From contig NZ_NPKR01000004.1 of NCBI RefSeq assembly GCF_008329535.1, forward strand, positions 124,001 to 188,000: 64,000 nt of DNA, given 5' to 3'. The notes beneath the pieces were generated by a model that was given only the letters and a program-made list of their open reading frames with translations, searched no databases and was not told where the DNA came from. Both the position numbers and the translations under genes were made by a program. Below are positions 18,085 through 30,109 of the stretch, in pieces; position 1 is the first letter of the stretch; every line of letters starts with the position of its first letter. This stretch comes from Mycolicibacterium sp. P1-18 (GTDB taxonomy: Bacteria; Actinomycetota; Actinomycetes; Mycobacteriales; Mycobacteriaceae).

Positions 18085-19005
18085 GTGGCAATCGACATGG
18101 ATGCAATGCTGGAGAAGATCAAGGACCGGCAGTGGGCCCTGGCCGACATCGACTGGGACGCACCGGGGGCCGAGACCATCAGCGACGAGTTCCGGCCCAA
18201 GCTGAAGGCGTTCATGGCCGACCTCTGCTGGATCGAGAACGTCGGTGCCCGCGGGTTCGCCGCACTGGCCAAGAAGGCGCCGACGCCCGTCCTCGCCGAG
18301 ATCTACCGCTACTTCCACGCCGAGGAACAGCGGCACGCCAACGCCGAACTGGCTCTGATGAAGCGGTGGGGCATGCTCGAGGACGGCGAGATGCCGGAGC
18401 CGAACATCAACATCCGGCTGGCCATCCAGTGGCTGGACAAGTACTCCGACGACATGTCGCTGTCGATCCTCGGCACCGTCATCCCGATGCTGGAGGTGGC
18501 GCTGGACGGTGCGCTGCTGAAGTTCCTGCTCGAAGAGGTCCACGACCCGGTGTGCCATCAGGTGTTCGAGAAGATCAACAACGACGAATCCCGCCACATC
18601 GCAGTCGACTTCGACGTGCTCAACATGATCGGCAACGCGACCGCGCGCCGGCTGGCCATCCAGTTCGTGGGCAACGTCGCCTCGCCGGGAGTGATCCTCG
18701 GCATGCTGATGTACGCGCCGCTGCTGAACCGGATGCGCAACAACATCGTCGAGATGGGCCTGGAACCCGAGCGGCTCTACGACGCCATGAAGCGGTTCCG
18801 CAAGATGGGCGAGCGCGCCGAGTTCACCCGCCGCGTGCCGACCTACCAGCTGCTGAAGTTCCACTCCCGGCTGGTGGTCAACCCCAACAACCCCTACCAC
18901 TACGTGGCGAACTCGATGGTCTGGCTCTCCGACCGCTACCCCAACAGCCTGCTCAGCCCCATCCCCACCTGGTTCAAGGAGCTGACCTATGAACCGGCGG
19001 CATGA
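18085..19005 (+). CDS. Ferritin-like diiron protein of unknown function
   Basis: A 306-residue helical protein. Candidate iron ligands are Glu51, the EExxH set around Glu81/His84 (EEQRH), and Glu168/His171 (DESRH); Glu137 or Glu150 could complete the site. Two ExxH motifs about 87 residues apart are the mark of carboxylate-bridged diiron proteins (monooxygenase, desaturase or oxygenase-like). GTG at 18085 has TAGGAGAC upstream. No member I know has an assigned role. Given the neighbours, it may activate oxygen for a partner in the same pathway; that is inference. Confidence 0.72.
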   Translation: MAIDMDAMLEKIKDRQWALADIDWDAPGAETISDEFRPKLKAFMADLCWIENVGARGFAALAKKAPTPVLAEIYRYFHAEEQRHANAELALMKRWGMLEDGEMPEPNINIRLAIQWLDKYSDDMSLSILGTVIPMLEVALDGALLKFLLEEVHDPVCHQVFEKINNDESRHIAVDFDVLNMIGNATARRLAIQFVGNVASPGVILGMLMYAPLLNRMRNNIVEMGLEPERLYDAMKRFRKMGERAEFTRRVPTYQLLKFHSRLVVNPNNPYHYVANSMVWLSDRYPNSLLSPIPTWFKELTYEPAA

Positions 19006-20503
19006 CGTGCACGTCTACGACACCCTGATCGTCGGCACCGGGTTCACCGGCATCGGCGCGGCCATCAAGCTGATCCAGGCCGGCGTCGACGACCTAGTCA
19101 TCGTCGAACGCGACCAACGCGTCGGCGGCACCTGGCGGGACAACACGTATCCCGGTGCGGCATGCGACATTCCGTCGCTGCTGTACTCGTTCTCGTTCGT
19201 GGCGAACCCCAGCTGGTCGCGGGCCTACTCCCCCGCCGAGGAGATCCGGCTGCACATCGAGGATCTGGTGGACCGCTTCGACCTGCGGCGCCGCGTCGAC
19301 TTCGGTACCGAGGTCGACGGGCTGTCGTTCGACGAGGCCGCCGGGGTCTGGGACGTGCGGACCACCGGGAGCACCCGGTACCGCGCCCGCACCGTCGTGC
19401 TGGCGTCGGGCCCACTGCCCGACCACCGGTGGCCCAACGTCCGCGGACTCGAGACCTACGAGGGCCACAAGATCCACAGCGCCCGCTGGGATCACGACTA
19501 CGACTTCACCGGCAAGCGCGTGGCGGTCGTCGGCACCGGTGCGAGCGCCGTGCAGATCGTGCCGGAACTGGTCAAGCAGGCGGCATTCGTCAAGGTCTTC
19601 CAACGCACCCCGGGCTGGGTGATCCCGCGTCTGGACGTCGCCACCCCGCCCCGCGCGCAGGAGCTCTTCGCGAAAGTGCCCGCGGTGCAACGGGCCGCGC
19701 GCAAGGCGTTGTTCTGGGGGCACGAGGCCAGCGCCACCGCACTGGTGTGGAAGTCACCGCTCAGCGGGCTCGTCGCCCGGCTTGGCAAGGCCCACCTGCA
19801 TCGCCAGGTGAAGGACCCGTGGCTGCGCAGGCAGCTGACACCGGACTTCACCCCGGGCTGCAAGCGCATGCTGGTCTCCAGCGACTACTACCCCGCGCTG
19901 CAGCGCGACAACTGCAAGCTGATCGACTGGCCGATCGCCACCATGAGCCCGGTGGGCATCCGCACCGGCGACGGCATCGAACACCACCTGGACTGCGTCG
20001 TGTTCGCGACCGGATACGACGTGCACCTGACCGGCCCGCCGTACGAGGTCACGGGTCTGGGTGGGCGGTCACTCGCGGAGGAATGGGCCCGCGGTGCGCA
20101 GGCGTACAAGAGCATCAACGCCAGCGGTTATCCGAACCTGTTCTTCATGACGGGTCCCAATTCCGGACCGGGGCACAATTCGCTGCTGGTCTTCGTGGAG
20201 GGTCAGCTGGACTACGCCGTCGCGGGAATCACGGCCATCCTTCGCGAGAACCTGCGGTACCTCGACGTCCGTGCCGACGTCCAACGGGACCACAACGAGC
20301 GACTTCAGCAGCGTTTGACCAAGACGACGTGGATGAGCGGGTGCAGCAGCTGGTATCTGACGGCCGACGGATTCAACGCCTCGATGTACCCGGGATTCGC
20401 CACGCAGTATCTTCGACAGATGCGTGACTTCAGGATGGGCGACTACGAGGCAGTCCCGGCGGACAGCAGTGTCACCGCCGTGGGCATCAGCTCGTCGGCC
20501 TGA
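18989..20503 (+). CDS. Baeyer-Villiger-type flavin monooxygenase
   Basis: A 504-residue FAD/NADPH enzyme. The first Rossmann motif GTGFTG is at 16-21, the BVMO fingerprint variant YEGHKIHSARWD at 157-168 (Tyr for the usual first Phe), and the second GTGASA at 182-187. It ends in the family's LLVF/ FNASMYPG region. ATG at 18989 overlaps the preceding gene by 17 nt; GTG at 19007 is the alternative. It likely inserts oxygen into a ketone; the adjacent hydrolase could open the resulting ester. Confidence 0.88.
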   Translation: MNRRHDVHVYDTLIVGTGFTGIGAAIKLIQAGVDDLVIVERDQRVGGTWRDNTYPGAACDIPSLLYSFSFVANPSWSRAYSPAEEIRLHIEDLVDRFDLRRRVDFGTEVDGLSFDEAAGVWDVRTTGSTRYRARTVVLASGPLPDHRWPNVRGLETYEGHKIHSARWDHDYDFTGKRVAVVGTGASAVQIVPELVKQAAFVKVFQRTPGWVIPRLDVATPPRAQELFAKVPAVQRAARKALFWGHEASATALVWKSPLSGLVARLGKAHLHRQVKDPWLRRQLTPDFTPGCKRMLVSSDYYPALQRDNCKLIDWPIATMSPVGIRTGDGIEHHLDCVVFATGYDVHLTGPPYEVTGLGGRSLAEEWARGAQAYKSINASGYPNLFFMTGPNSGPGHNSLLVFVEGQLDYAVAGITAILRENLRYLDVRADVQRDHNERLQQRLTKTTWMSGCSSWYLTADGFNASMYPGFATQYLRQMRDFRMGDYEAVPADSSVTAVGISSSA

Positions 20504-20504
20504 C

Positions 20505-21413
20505 GTGCCGCCCGCCAAGCAGCCGCGGCAACAAGCAGGCGCCATCTCGACGATCCTCAACGGGCTTCGTCGTGCGCCGCGGCAGATTCGGCGGGGTTCC
20601 CGCGACGTCATCGAGAACGCCGTCTCGCAGCTGTTCGACGCGGCGGTCCAACCTCACGGCGTCGCGGCGTCCGGGGAGTACCGGATCGACGAGCTGGCGC
20701 GGCTGGCGGGCACCACCACGCGCAACATCCGGGTGTACCGCGACCGTGGCCTCCTGCACCCGCCGCTGCGGGTGGGCCGCATCGCGCTGTTCAACGACAC
20801 CCACCTCACCAGGCTGCGGCTGATCACCTCGATGCTGGACCGGGGCTACAACATCTCCCACGTCCACGAAATGCTCAGCGCGTGGGAAGAGGGCAAGAAC
20901 CTCGGCGACATGCTGGGCCTGGAGTCCGCGATCGCGGGCAGCTGGGCCTCGGAGAAGCCCGACCGGATGTCGGTCGCCGAGGCCAGGAACCTCGTCGGCG
21001 ACGACGGGGCCTTCGACCGGATGGTGGGCCTCGGCGTCATCACCGTCGAGGACGACGTGGCAACGGTGGTGCGGCCCAAGCTGATCGAGGCCTTCAACGA
21101 GATCAAGCAGTACGGTGTCAGCACCGACAAACTCGTCGACATCCACGAGCAGACCGCACCGCTGGTCGACGAGATCAGCGGCATCCTGGTGCGGGCCGGC
21201 GTCGAGCACGTCCTGACCCGGATCAACCCGGGGGCCGCCCTGCCGCCGGATACCGAAGTGGCCGAACTGATCACGATGCTGGTGCGGTTCCGCACGCAAG
21301 CCGTCGCCGCGGTGTCGGCGACCCTCGCGTTCTCGATCGAGTCGACGATCGAGTCCTCGGTGAGTCAGATCCTCGGTGACTTGATCGAGAAGTCCGCCGA
21401 AGAGGAAGCCTGA
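20505..21413 (+). CDS. MerR-family transcriptional regulator with a long effector region
   Basis: A 302-residue protein. An unusual basic N-terminal extension (1-55, rich in Arg/Gln) precedes the MerR helix-turn-helix (about 59-92: YRIDELARLAGTTTRNIRVY). The remainder is helical, without the cysteines of metal-sensing MerR proteins. GTG at 20505 begins 1 nt after the monooxygenase stop. It may control the cluster, but the dyad at 16218 covers a -35 element and is not of the classical MerR spacer type, so that link is unproven. Confidence 0.82.
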   Translation: MPPAKQPRQQAGAISTILNGLRRAPRQIRRGSRDVIENAVSQLFDAAVQPHGVAASGEYRIDELARLAGTTTRNIRVYRDRGLLHPPLRVGRIALFNDTHLTRLRLITSMLDRGYNISHVHEMLSAWEEGKNLGDMLGLESAIAGSWASEKPDRMSVAEARNLVGDDGAFDRMVGLGVITVEDDVATVVRPKLIEAFNEIKQYGVSTDKLVDIHEQTAPLVDEISGILVRAGVEHVLTRINPGAALPPDTEVAELITMLVRFRTQAVAAVSATLAFSIESTIESSVSQILGDLIEKSAEEEA

Positions 21414-21420
21414 CTAGGCG

Positions 21421-22980
<1,560 letters not shown>

Positions 22981-23006
22981 CCGCCCAGTCTAGTGCGGCG
23001 AGCTGC

Positions 23007-23672
23007 TCAGGCCCGCCACAGCACGGACACGCCCTCGTCGGTGACGGCGATCGCCCGGATGAATTCCTCGTTGTCGAAGCCGGGGAGGTCCTGCAGCTCG
23101 CCGAGGAGGTCGTGGGCCTCGCCGACCGGGACCGACGTCGTCCGGCCGTCGCCGTAGGTGAGCACGAAGAAGGCGTCGTCGTCGGCGGACTCGCGCGAGG
23201 TGGTCATCAGCGCCACCTGGGTCAGCCCGTCGGAGCTTCGGGTGTTGGGTTGCGCGGCGCGGTGCGCCTCGAGCAGATCCTCCACCTCGCGGCCGAACGG
23301 CTGAAGGACGGCGGGGTCCCGGCCGGGCAGGGCGAACCGGACGGCGCGGTAGACGCCCAGCTGCACCGGGCCCACCACGCGGTCGAGGGTTTCCTCGTCG
23401 ATCTGGCTCTGGTTCAGCGGCCACGACCCGACGAGGCGTTCGCCGCGGTCGGGGTCGACCTTGTCGGTCTCGACGACGAACAGCCGGGTCGCGCCCGCGC
23501 CGATCAACGTCCACATCGGCAGCCCGCCGGCGAGGTCCTCGCGCCCCCCGGTGCGGGAACCCATGCCGCTGCCCACCCAGGTGAAGTTGGCGACCGCGGT
23601 CAGCGGCTCGTCCGCGAACGGCTGCGCCCGTTTGATCAGCAGCCGCGCACGGCGGCGCTGAATGTAGTTCAC
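23007..23672 (-). CDS. Conserved hypothetical protein
   Basis: A 221-residue protein of even composition with no transmembrane segment or signal peptide. It begins with a basic stretch (QRRRARLLIKR) and contains short acidic loops (ESADDDAFF). I do not recognise a domain. GTG start at 23672. It sits between guaA (26 nt away) and the choD-like gene, on the same strand, so it is likely co-transcribed. Confidence 0.7.
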   Translation of the reverse strand: MNYIQRRRARLLIKRAQPFADEPLTAVANFTWVGSGMGSRTGGREDLAGGLPMWTLIGAGATRLFVVETDKVDPDRGERLVGSWPLNQSQIDEETLDRVVGPVQLGVYRAVRFALPGRDPAVLQPFGREVEDLLEAHRAAQPNTRSSDGLTQVALMTTSRESADDDAFFVLTYGDGRTTSVPVGEAHDLLGELQDLPGFDNEEFIRAIAVTDEGVSVLWRA

Positions 23673-23734
23673 GGCCTCATTGTCTCAGCCGTGCCGCGGG
23701 CACTGCAGCGATCTTGGTCACCAAAGGATGTCGA

Positions 23735-25471
23735 TCAGCCCGCCGAACTGACCGGCTCGATCGGGAGACGACGCAACGCCGCAGGTGCGTGCGCCGGGAC
23801 GACGGGATGCAGCGGAGCGATGGGCTCCAGCCGCTCATAGGGCTGCCCTTGGGCGGGCCGCTGGTCGACCTCGCCCTTGTTGGGCCACAGCGAGGCCGCC
23901 CGCTCGGCTTGGGCGGTGATGCTCAGCGACGGGTTGACGCCCATGTTCGCCGAGATCGCCGCGCCGTCGACCACGGACAGCGTCGGATAGCCGTGCACGC
24001 GGTGGTACGGGTCGATCACGCCGGTCTCGACGCTGTCGCCGATGGTCGCACCGCCCAGGAAGTGCGCCGTCAACGGAATGTTGAAGAGCTCTCCCCAGGT
24101 GCCGCCCGCGACGCCGTCGATCTTCTTGGCGATGCGGCGGGTGACCTCGTTGCCCGCCGGAATCCAGGTCGGGTTCGGCAGGCCGTGGCCCTGCTTGCTA
24201 ACCATCCGCCGGAAGCCGAGCCTGCTCTTCTTGGTGTAGGTGGTGATCGAGTTGTCCAGGTGCTGCATCACCAGCGCGATCATCGTGCGCTCGCTCCAGC
24301 GGCGCGGGTTGAGCAGACGCAGCGTGCCCTTGGGATCGGATTGCGCGGACTGCACCAGCTGCTTCCACCGCGGCACGCCGGTCCCGTCCGGCAGGACGCC
24401 GTCGGTCATCAGGGTCTGCAGCAGGCCCATGGCGTTGGATCCCTTGCCGTAGCGGCAGGGCTCGATGTGGGTGTCGGCGGTCGGGTGGATCGACGACGTG
24501 ATCGCCACGCCATGGGTGAGGTCGAGGTCGTCGCGCACCCGCAGCCGGCCCGCGCCGACGATCGACTCGGAGTTGGTGCGGGTGAGGACGCCGAGCTGGT
24601 TGCTCAGCTTGGGCAACCGGCCGGTGTCGCGCATCTTGTGGAGCAGCTGCTGGGTGCCCCAGGTGCCGGCGGCGAGGATGACGGTCGAGGCGGTGTATGT
24701 GTGCTTCTTCTTGCGCAGCCAACGACCGGTTCTGACGGTGTGGACCTTCCAGCTGCCGTCGGGCTGTTCGTCGAACCCGGTCACCGTGGTCATCGGGATG
24801 GTCTCGGCGCCCGCGGATTCGGCCAGGCCGAGGTAGTTCTTGAGCAGCGTGTTCTTGGCGCCGTAGCGGCAGCCGGTCATGCAGGAGCCGCATTCGATGC
24901 AGCCGGTGCGGGCGGGGCCGGCGCCACCGAAGTAGGGATCGGGCACGGTCTTGCCCGGCTGCTTCTGGCCGTCCTCACCGAAGAACACGCCCACCGGCGT
25001 GGGGACGAAGGTGTGGCCGACGCCCATGTCGTCGGCCACTTCCTTGAGGATGCGGTCGGCGTCGGTGAACGTCGGGTTGGTGACGACGCCGAGCATGCGG
25101 GTGGCCTGGTCGTAGTGCGGCATCAGTTCGGCACGCCAGTCCGTGATGTGGGACCACTGCCGGTCGGCGAAGAACGGCTCCGGCGGGACGTAGAGCGTGT
25201 TGGCGTAGTTCAGCGAACCGCCGCCGACGCCCGCACCCGCGAGGATCATGCAGTTGCGCAGCAGGTGGATGCGCTGGATGCCGTACATGCCGAGCTTCGG
25301 CATCCAGAGGAACTTGCGGAGGTCCCATGACGTCTTGGCCATGTCCTGGTCCTCGAACCGGCGACCGGCCTCCAGCACGCCGACGCGGTAGCCCTTCTCG
25401 GTGAGCCGCAGTGCGCTCGTGCTGCCGCCGAAGCCGGAACCGATGATCAAGACGTCATAGTCAGCAACCAT
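23735..25471 (-). CDS. choD: GMC-type FAD oxidoreductase, ChoD homologue
   Basis: A 578-residue flavoprotein with GSGFGG at 11-16 and the C-terminal HFLGG and NPSLSITA blocks. A Cys set C190-xx-C193-xx-C196-xxx-C200 occurs in the middle. It matches ChoD (Rv3409c), annotated as a cholesterol oxidase but with disputed activity on cholesterol, in the same place beside guaB3. ATG start at 25471. The substrate should be treated as unknown; hydroxy-steroids or long alcohols are candidates. Confidence 0.88.
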   Translation of the reverse strand: MVADYDVLIIGSGFGGSTSALRLTEKGYRVGVLEAGRRFEDQDMAKTSWDLRKFLWMPKLGMYGIQRIHLLRNCMILAGAGVGGGSLNYANTLYVPPEPFFADRQWSHITDWRAELMPHYDQATRMLGVVTNPTFTDADRILKEVADDMGVGHTFVPTPVGVFFGEDGQKQPGKTVPDPYFGGAGPARTGCIECGSCMTGCRYGAKNTLLKNYLGLAESAGAETIPMTTVTGFDEQPDGSWKVHTVRTGRWLRKKKHTYTASTVILAAGTWGTQQLLHKMRDTGRLPKLSNQLGVLTRTNSESIVGAGRLRVRDDLDLTHGVAITSSIHPTADTHIEPCRYGKGSNAMGLLQTLMTDGVLPDGTGVPRWKQLVQSAQSDPKGTLRLLNPRRWSERTMIALVMQHLDNSITTYTKKSRLGFRRMVSKQGHGLPNPTWIPAGNEVTRRIAKKIDGVAGGTWGELFNIPLTAHFLGGATIGDSVETGVIDPYHRVHGYPTLSVVDGAAISANMGVNPSLSITAQAERAASLWPNKGEVDQRPAQGQPYERLEPIAPLHPVVPAHAPAALRRLPIEPVSSAG

Positions 25472-25486
25472 GAGCCCATTATGAAC

Positions 25487-25500
25487 TTACCGACGGGTAA
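25487..25500 (-). promoter_or_regulatory. Operator-like inverted repeat before the choD-like gene
   Basis: TTACC-GACG-GGTAA is a perfect 5-bp inverted repeat around 4 nt, 16 nt before the choD-like start. Its form suits a TetR-type repressor site. A second self-complementary CTAGCTAG follows. No regulator gene is adjacent. Confidence 0.45.
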
Positions 25501-25559
25501 CTAGCTAGACAGGACACCCTAACTTGTAAAGCCACGGCTCCACGAGCAGCGCAAACGGG

Positions 25560-26708
25560 TCAGGACCCGACCGTCAGACCCACCTTCTGGAATTCCTTGA
25601 GATCGCAGTACCCGGCCTTCGCCATCGAGCGACGCAAGCCGCCGACCAGGTTCAGCGAGCCGAACGGATCGTCGGACGGTCCGTTGAGCACCTGCTCCAG
25701 CGACGGCCGCTCACCGCGGGCGACCTGAAGCATGGCACCGCGGGGCAGCGACGGGTGCGCCGCCGCCGACGGCCAGAACCAGCCGTCGCCGAGCGCCTCG
25801 GCGGCGGTCGACAGCGGAGTGCCGAGCACCACGGCGTCGGCGCCACAGGCGATGGCCTTGGCCAGCTCGCCGGAGGTGTGGATGTCGCCGTCGGCGAGCA
25901 CGTGGACGTAGCGCCCACCGGTCTCGTCGAGGTACTCGCGGCGGGCCGCAGCCGCGTCGGCAATGGCCGTGGCCATCGGCACGCTGATGCCGAGCACCTC
26001 GTCGCTGGTAGTCACCCCCGCGGTGGAGCCGTACCCGACGATCACGCCCGCCGCGCCGGTCCGCATGAGGTGCAGCGCCGTCCGGTGGTCGAGCACGCCG
26101 CCGGCGACCACCGGCACGTCGAGCTCGGAGATGAAGGTCTTGAGGTTCAGCGGCTCGCCGGAGCCGGTGCGATCCTGCGCGACGCGTTCCGCGGAGATGA
26201 TGGTGCCCTGGATGACGAGCAGGTCGATCCCGGCGGCGACGAGCGCCGGCGTGAGGGCCTGGGCGTTCTGCGGGCTGACGCGCACGGCGGTGGTGACCCC
26301 GGCCTCGCGGATGCGGGCGACCGCGCTGCCCAACAGGTCCGGATCCAGCGGCGCCGAGTGGAACTGCTGCAGCAGTCGGATCGCGGCCGACGACTCCGGT
26401 TCCTTCGCGGCCGCCTCGACCACTTGCGCGACCTTGGCCTCGACGTCGGCGTGCCGGCCGATCAGCCCCTCGCCGTTGAGTACGCCGAGACCACCGAGCC
26501 GGCCCAGCTCGATGGCGAACTCCACCGACACCAAGGCGTCGGTGGGATGGGCGACGACGGGCACCTCGAAGCGGTACGCGTCGAGCTGCCACGCCGTGGA
26601 CACGTCCTGCGACGACCGCGTCCGCCGCGACGGCACGATGTTGATGTCGCGGAGTTCGTAGGTCCGGCGGGCGGTGCGCCCCATGCCGATCTCGACCATG
26701 TCACGCAT
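25560..26708 (-). CDS. guaB3: GuaB3, IMP dehydrogenase-related protein
   Basis: A 382-residue IMPDH-family TIM barrel without CBS domains. The catalytic-Cys loop of IMPDH (GSICTTR type) is replaced by GYGSTAGVTTSDEV, so the Cys is absent. Ends with EFQKVGLTVGS. This matches Rv3410c, whose function in mycobacteria is unresolved. ATG at 26708 (MRDMVEIG) is used; the ATG at 26699 is equally plausible. 14 nt after guaB2, hence one operon. Confidence 0.9.
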   Translation of the reverse strand: MRDMVEIGMGRTARRTYELRDINIVPSRRTRSSQDVSTAWQLDAYRFEVPVVAHPTDALVSVEFAIELGRLGGLGVLNGEGLIGRHADVEAKVAQVVEAAAKEPESSAAIRLLQQFHSAPLDPDLLGSAVARIREAGVTTAVRVSPQNAQALTPALVAAGIDLLVIQGTIISAERVAQDRTGSGEPLNLKTFISELDVPVVAGGVLDHRTALHLMRTGAAGVIVGYGSTAGVTTSDEVLGISVPMATAIADAAAARREYLDETGGRYVHVLADGDIHTSGELAKAIACGADAVVLGTPLSTAAEALGDGWFWPSAAAHPSLPRGAMLQVARGERPSLEQVLNGPSDDPFGSLNLVGGLRRSMAKAGYCDLKEFQKVGLTVGS

Positions 26709-26722
26709 GTTGTCTCGTGTTC

Positions 26723-28303
<1,581 letters not shown>

Positions 28304-28441
28304 CTATCGGGGTCCCGCGTGGAGCTTGGCTTCCACGCACCGTTGGCAACGCGGTTGCAACATCGAAGATGCCGCGAATGAGCGCCGGTTTACGGTGCGG
28401 ACGGCTGGCGCGCACCCCGACGTGCTGAGTAGTGTGGTGCT

Positions 28442-28846
28442 GTGCGTGACCATCTGCCACCGGGTTTGCCGCCCGACCCCTTCGCCGATGATCCGAGCGA
28501 CCCCACCGCGGCGCTCGACGCACTGGAGCCTGGCCAGCCGCTCGACTCCCAGGAACGCATTGCCGTCGAGGCCGATTTGGCCGATCTTGCCGTGTACGAA
28601 GCGCTTTTGGCGCACAAGGGCATTCGCGGTCTGGTGGTCTGCTGTGACGAATGCCAGCAGGATCACTATCACGACTGGGACATGCTGCGGGCCAACCTGC
28701 TGCAGCTGCTGGTGGACGGGACCGTGCGGCCCCACGAACCGGCCTACGATCCCGAACCCGATGCCTACGTCACGTGGGATTACTGCCGCGGATACGCCGA
28801 CGCCTCGCTGAACGAGGCGACGACGGAATCCGACGGATATCGCTGA
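28442..28846 (+). CDS. DUF5319 family protein
   Basis: A 134-residue acidic protein equivalent to Rv3412, located between guaB2 and the sigD locus as in M. tuberculosis. A Cys pair ([13 protein letters not shown], about 67-79) and many Asp/His residues suggest a metal-binding site. GTG start at 28442. Function unknown. Divergent from guaB2 (177 nt gap) and convergent with rsdA. Confidence 0.82.
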   Translation: MRDHLPPGLPPDPFADDPSDPTAALDALEPGQPLDSQERIAVEADLADLAVYEALLAHKGIRGLVVCCDECQQDHYHDWDMLRANLLQLLVDGTVRPHEPAYDPEPDAYVTWDYCRGYADASLNEATTESDGYR

Positions 28847-28879
28847 GGGCTTACTTCTCCCTCGTCACACCCCAGCCGG

Positions 28880-30109
28880 CTAGCCCGGTGGTACGACCGT
28901 CGTGGTCGTCGTCGCGGTCGGTGCCGCGGGCGGCGTCGACGTCGCCGGCGCGCTGGGCTGGGCCGGTGCGGTAGCCGCGGGGGCGGGCGCCGGGGCCACC
29001 CGCGGCGGAACCACAGGCAGTTCGGCGACGGTAGACGTCGGCCGCTCGGCGGGCGCCGAGGCGACCGGGGGCGGCGAGGACTGCTGGCTTGCCGCGGGCT
29101 GCCGCGTCGCGGTCGTGGTCGTCGTCGGAGCCGCGCTGCTTGCCACCGTCGTACTGCTCGGGGCCGTGGTGGTGCTCGGCGCTGCCGAGGTGCTCGGGGT
29201 CGTCGACGACGGGGGGGCGGGTTCCGCCACCGGCGAGGACGCCGACGTGGACGGCACGGACGTGGCCGTCGTGCTGGAGGGTGACGACGACGAGTCGTCG
29301 GACGGCGGCGTGGTGGTGGTGCTGCCGGACGTCGACTCCGACGGCGAGGTCGCCGTGGTGTCAGTCGACGTGGTGTCGGTCGACGTCGGCGAGGTGGTCG
29401 GAGACTCCGAGGTCGTCGTGTCCGAACTCGGGGTCGCCTCGACCACCGGCACCGGCAGCCAGGTCAACGGCGAGGAGGGCAGCGCGGGCAGCGGCTCCCC
29501 CGGCGGCAAGGTGGCCGCGGGGTCCTGCTCGACGACCTTGTAGGTCAGCGCGTTCCACTGCTCGACGAGCTGCTGCTTCTGCTCGACCTGGCCCACGTCC
29601 TGAACGGTGGTGCTGACGGCGACGAGCTTGCTCTGCGCCTCTTCCCACTGTCCGTCGTCGATCAGCTGCTGTACCTGTTGGAGCTGCGCGGACGCCAGGG
29701 ACACCTGGTCGTCACGGGTCTGTTCCTGCTGGCCGAACAGCGCGCTGCGCATGCCGTACAGGCCGTCGCCGGGCCCGGCGCCGTACACGGCCGTGCCGAA
29801 GCCACCGATGCACAGCATCGCGGCGGCCACCGAACCGACGACCGCGAGATGCCTGCGGGGGCTCCGGTTCTTGGCCATGCCGCCGTTGAGCGCCGCCACG
29901 GCGTCACTCAGCGAGACCGGGGCGGTGAGCGGCGCATCGCGCACGTCGTCGCGCATCCCGGCGAACAGGAAGGCCAGTTCGGCCTCCGCGTGGTCGGTCG
30001 GGTAGGCGGGTTGCTTGGCGGCGAGCGCCTCGAAGAAGCGGTCGGCGCGGTTGATCTCGTTGAGTGAGGGGTCTCCGCCGTCGGCGGACCACCGGCCGAA
30101 GTCAGGCAT
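28880..30109 (-). CDS. rsdA: Anti-sigma-D factor RsdA, membrane-anchored
   Basis: A 409-residue protein. The cytoplasmic anti-sigma part is at 1-86, one membrane segment at about 87-110, and an extracytoplasmic region of which about the last 190 residues are extreme Thr/Ser/Pro low complexity. The start at 30109 (MPDFGRW) overlaps the sigD stop by 8 nt, giving translational coupling. In M. tuberculosis RsdA sequesters SigD and is destroyed after regulated proteolysis. The tail length makes this gene prone to indels between strains. Confidence 0.87.
   Translation of the reverse strand: MPDFGRWSADGGDPSLNEINRADRFFEALAAKQPAYPTDHAEAELAFLFAGMRDDVRDAPLTAPVSLSDAVAALNGGMAKNRSPRRHLAVVGSVAAAMLCIGGFGTAVYGAGPGDGLYGMRSALFGQQEQTRDDQVSLASAQLQQVQQLIDDGQWEEAQSKLVAVSTTVQDVGQVEQKQQLVEQWNALTYKVVEQDPAATLPPGEPLPALPSSPLTWLPVPVVEATPSSDTTTSESPTTSPTSTDTTSTDTTATSPSESTSGSTTTTPPSDDSSSSPSSTTATSVPSTSASSPVAEPAPPSSTTPSTSAAPSTTTAPSSTTVASSAAPTTTTTATRQPAASQQSSPPPVASAPAERPTSTVAELPVVPPRVAPAPAPAATAPAQPSAPATSTPPAAPTATTTTTVVPPG

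Noticed and set aside
16218..21413. mymA operon (Rv3083-Rv3089) homologue
   Set aside because: A hydrolase, SDR and monooxygenase occur in both, but the AraC regulator, fadD13 and adhD are missing, and a diiron protein and a MerR gene are added.
23714..25330. A 538-residue + strand frame across the choD-like gene
   Set aside because: Antisense shadow of a well-supported GMC oxidoreductase.
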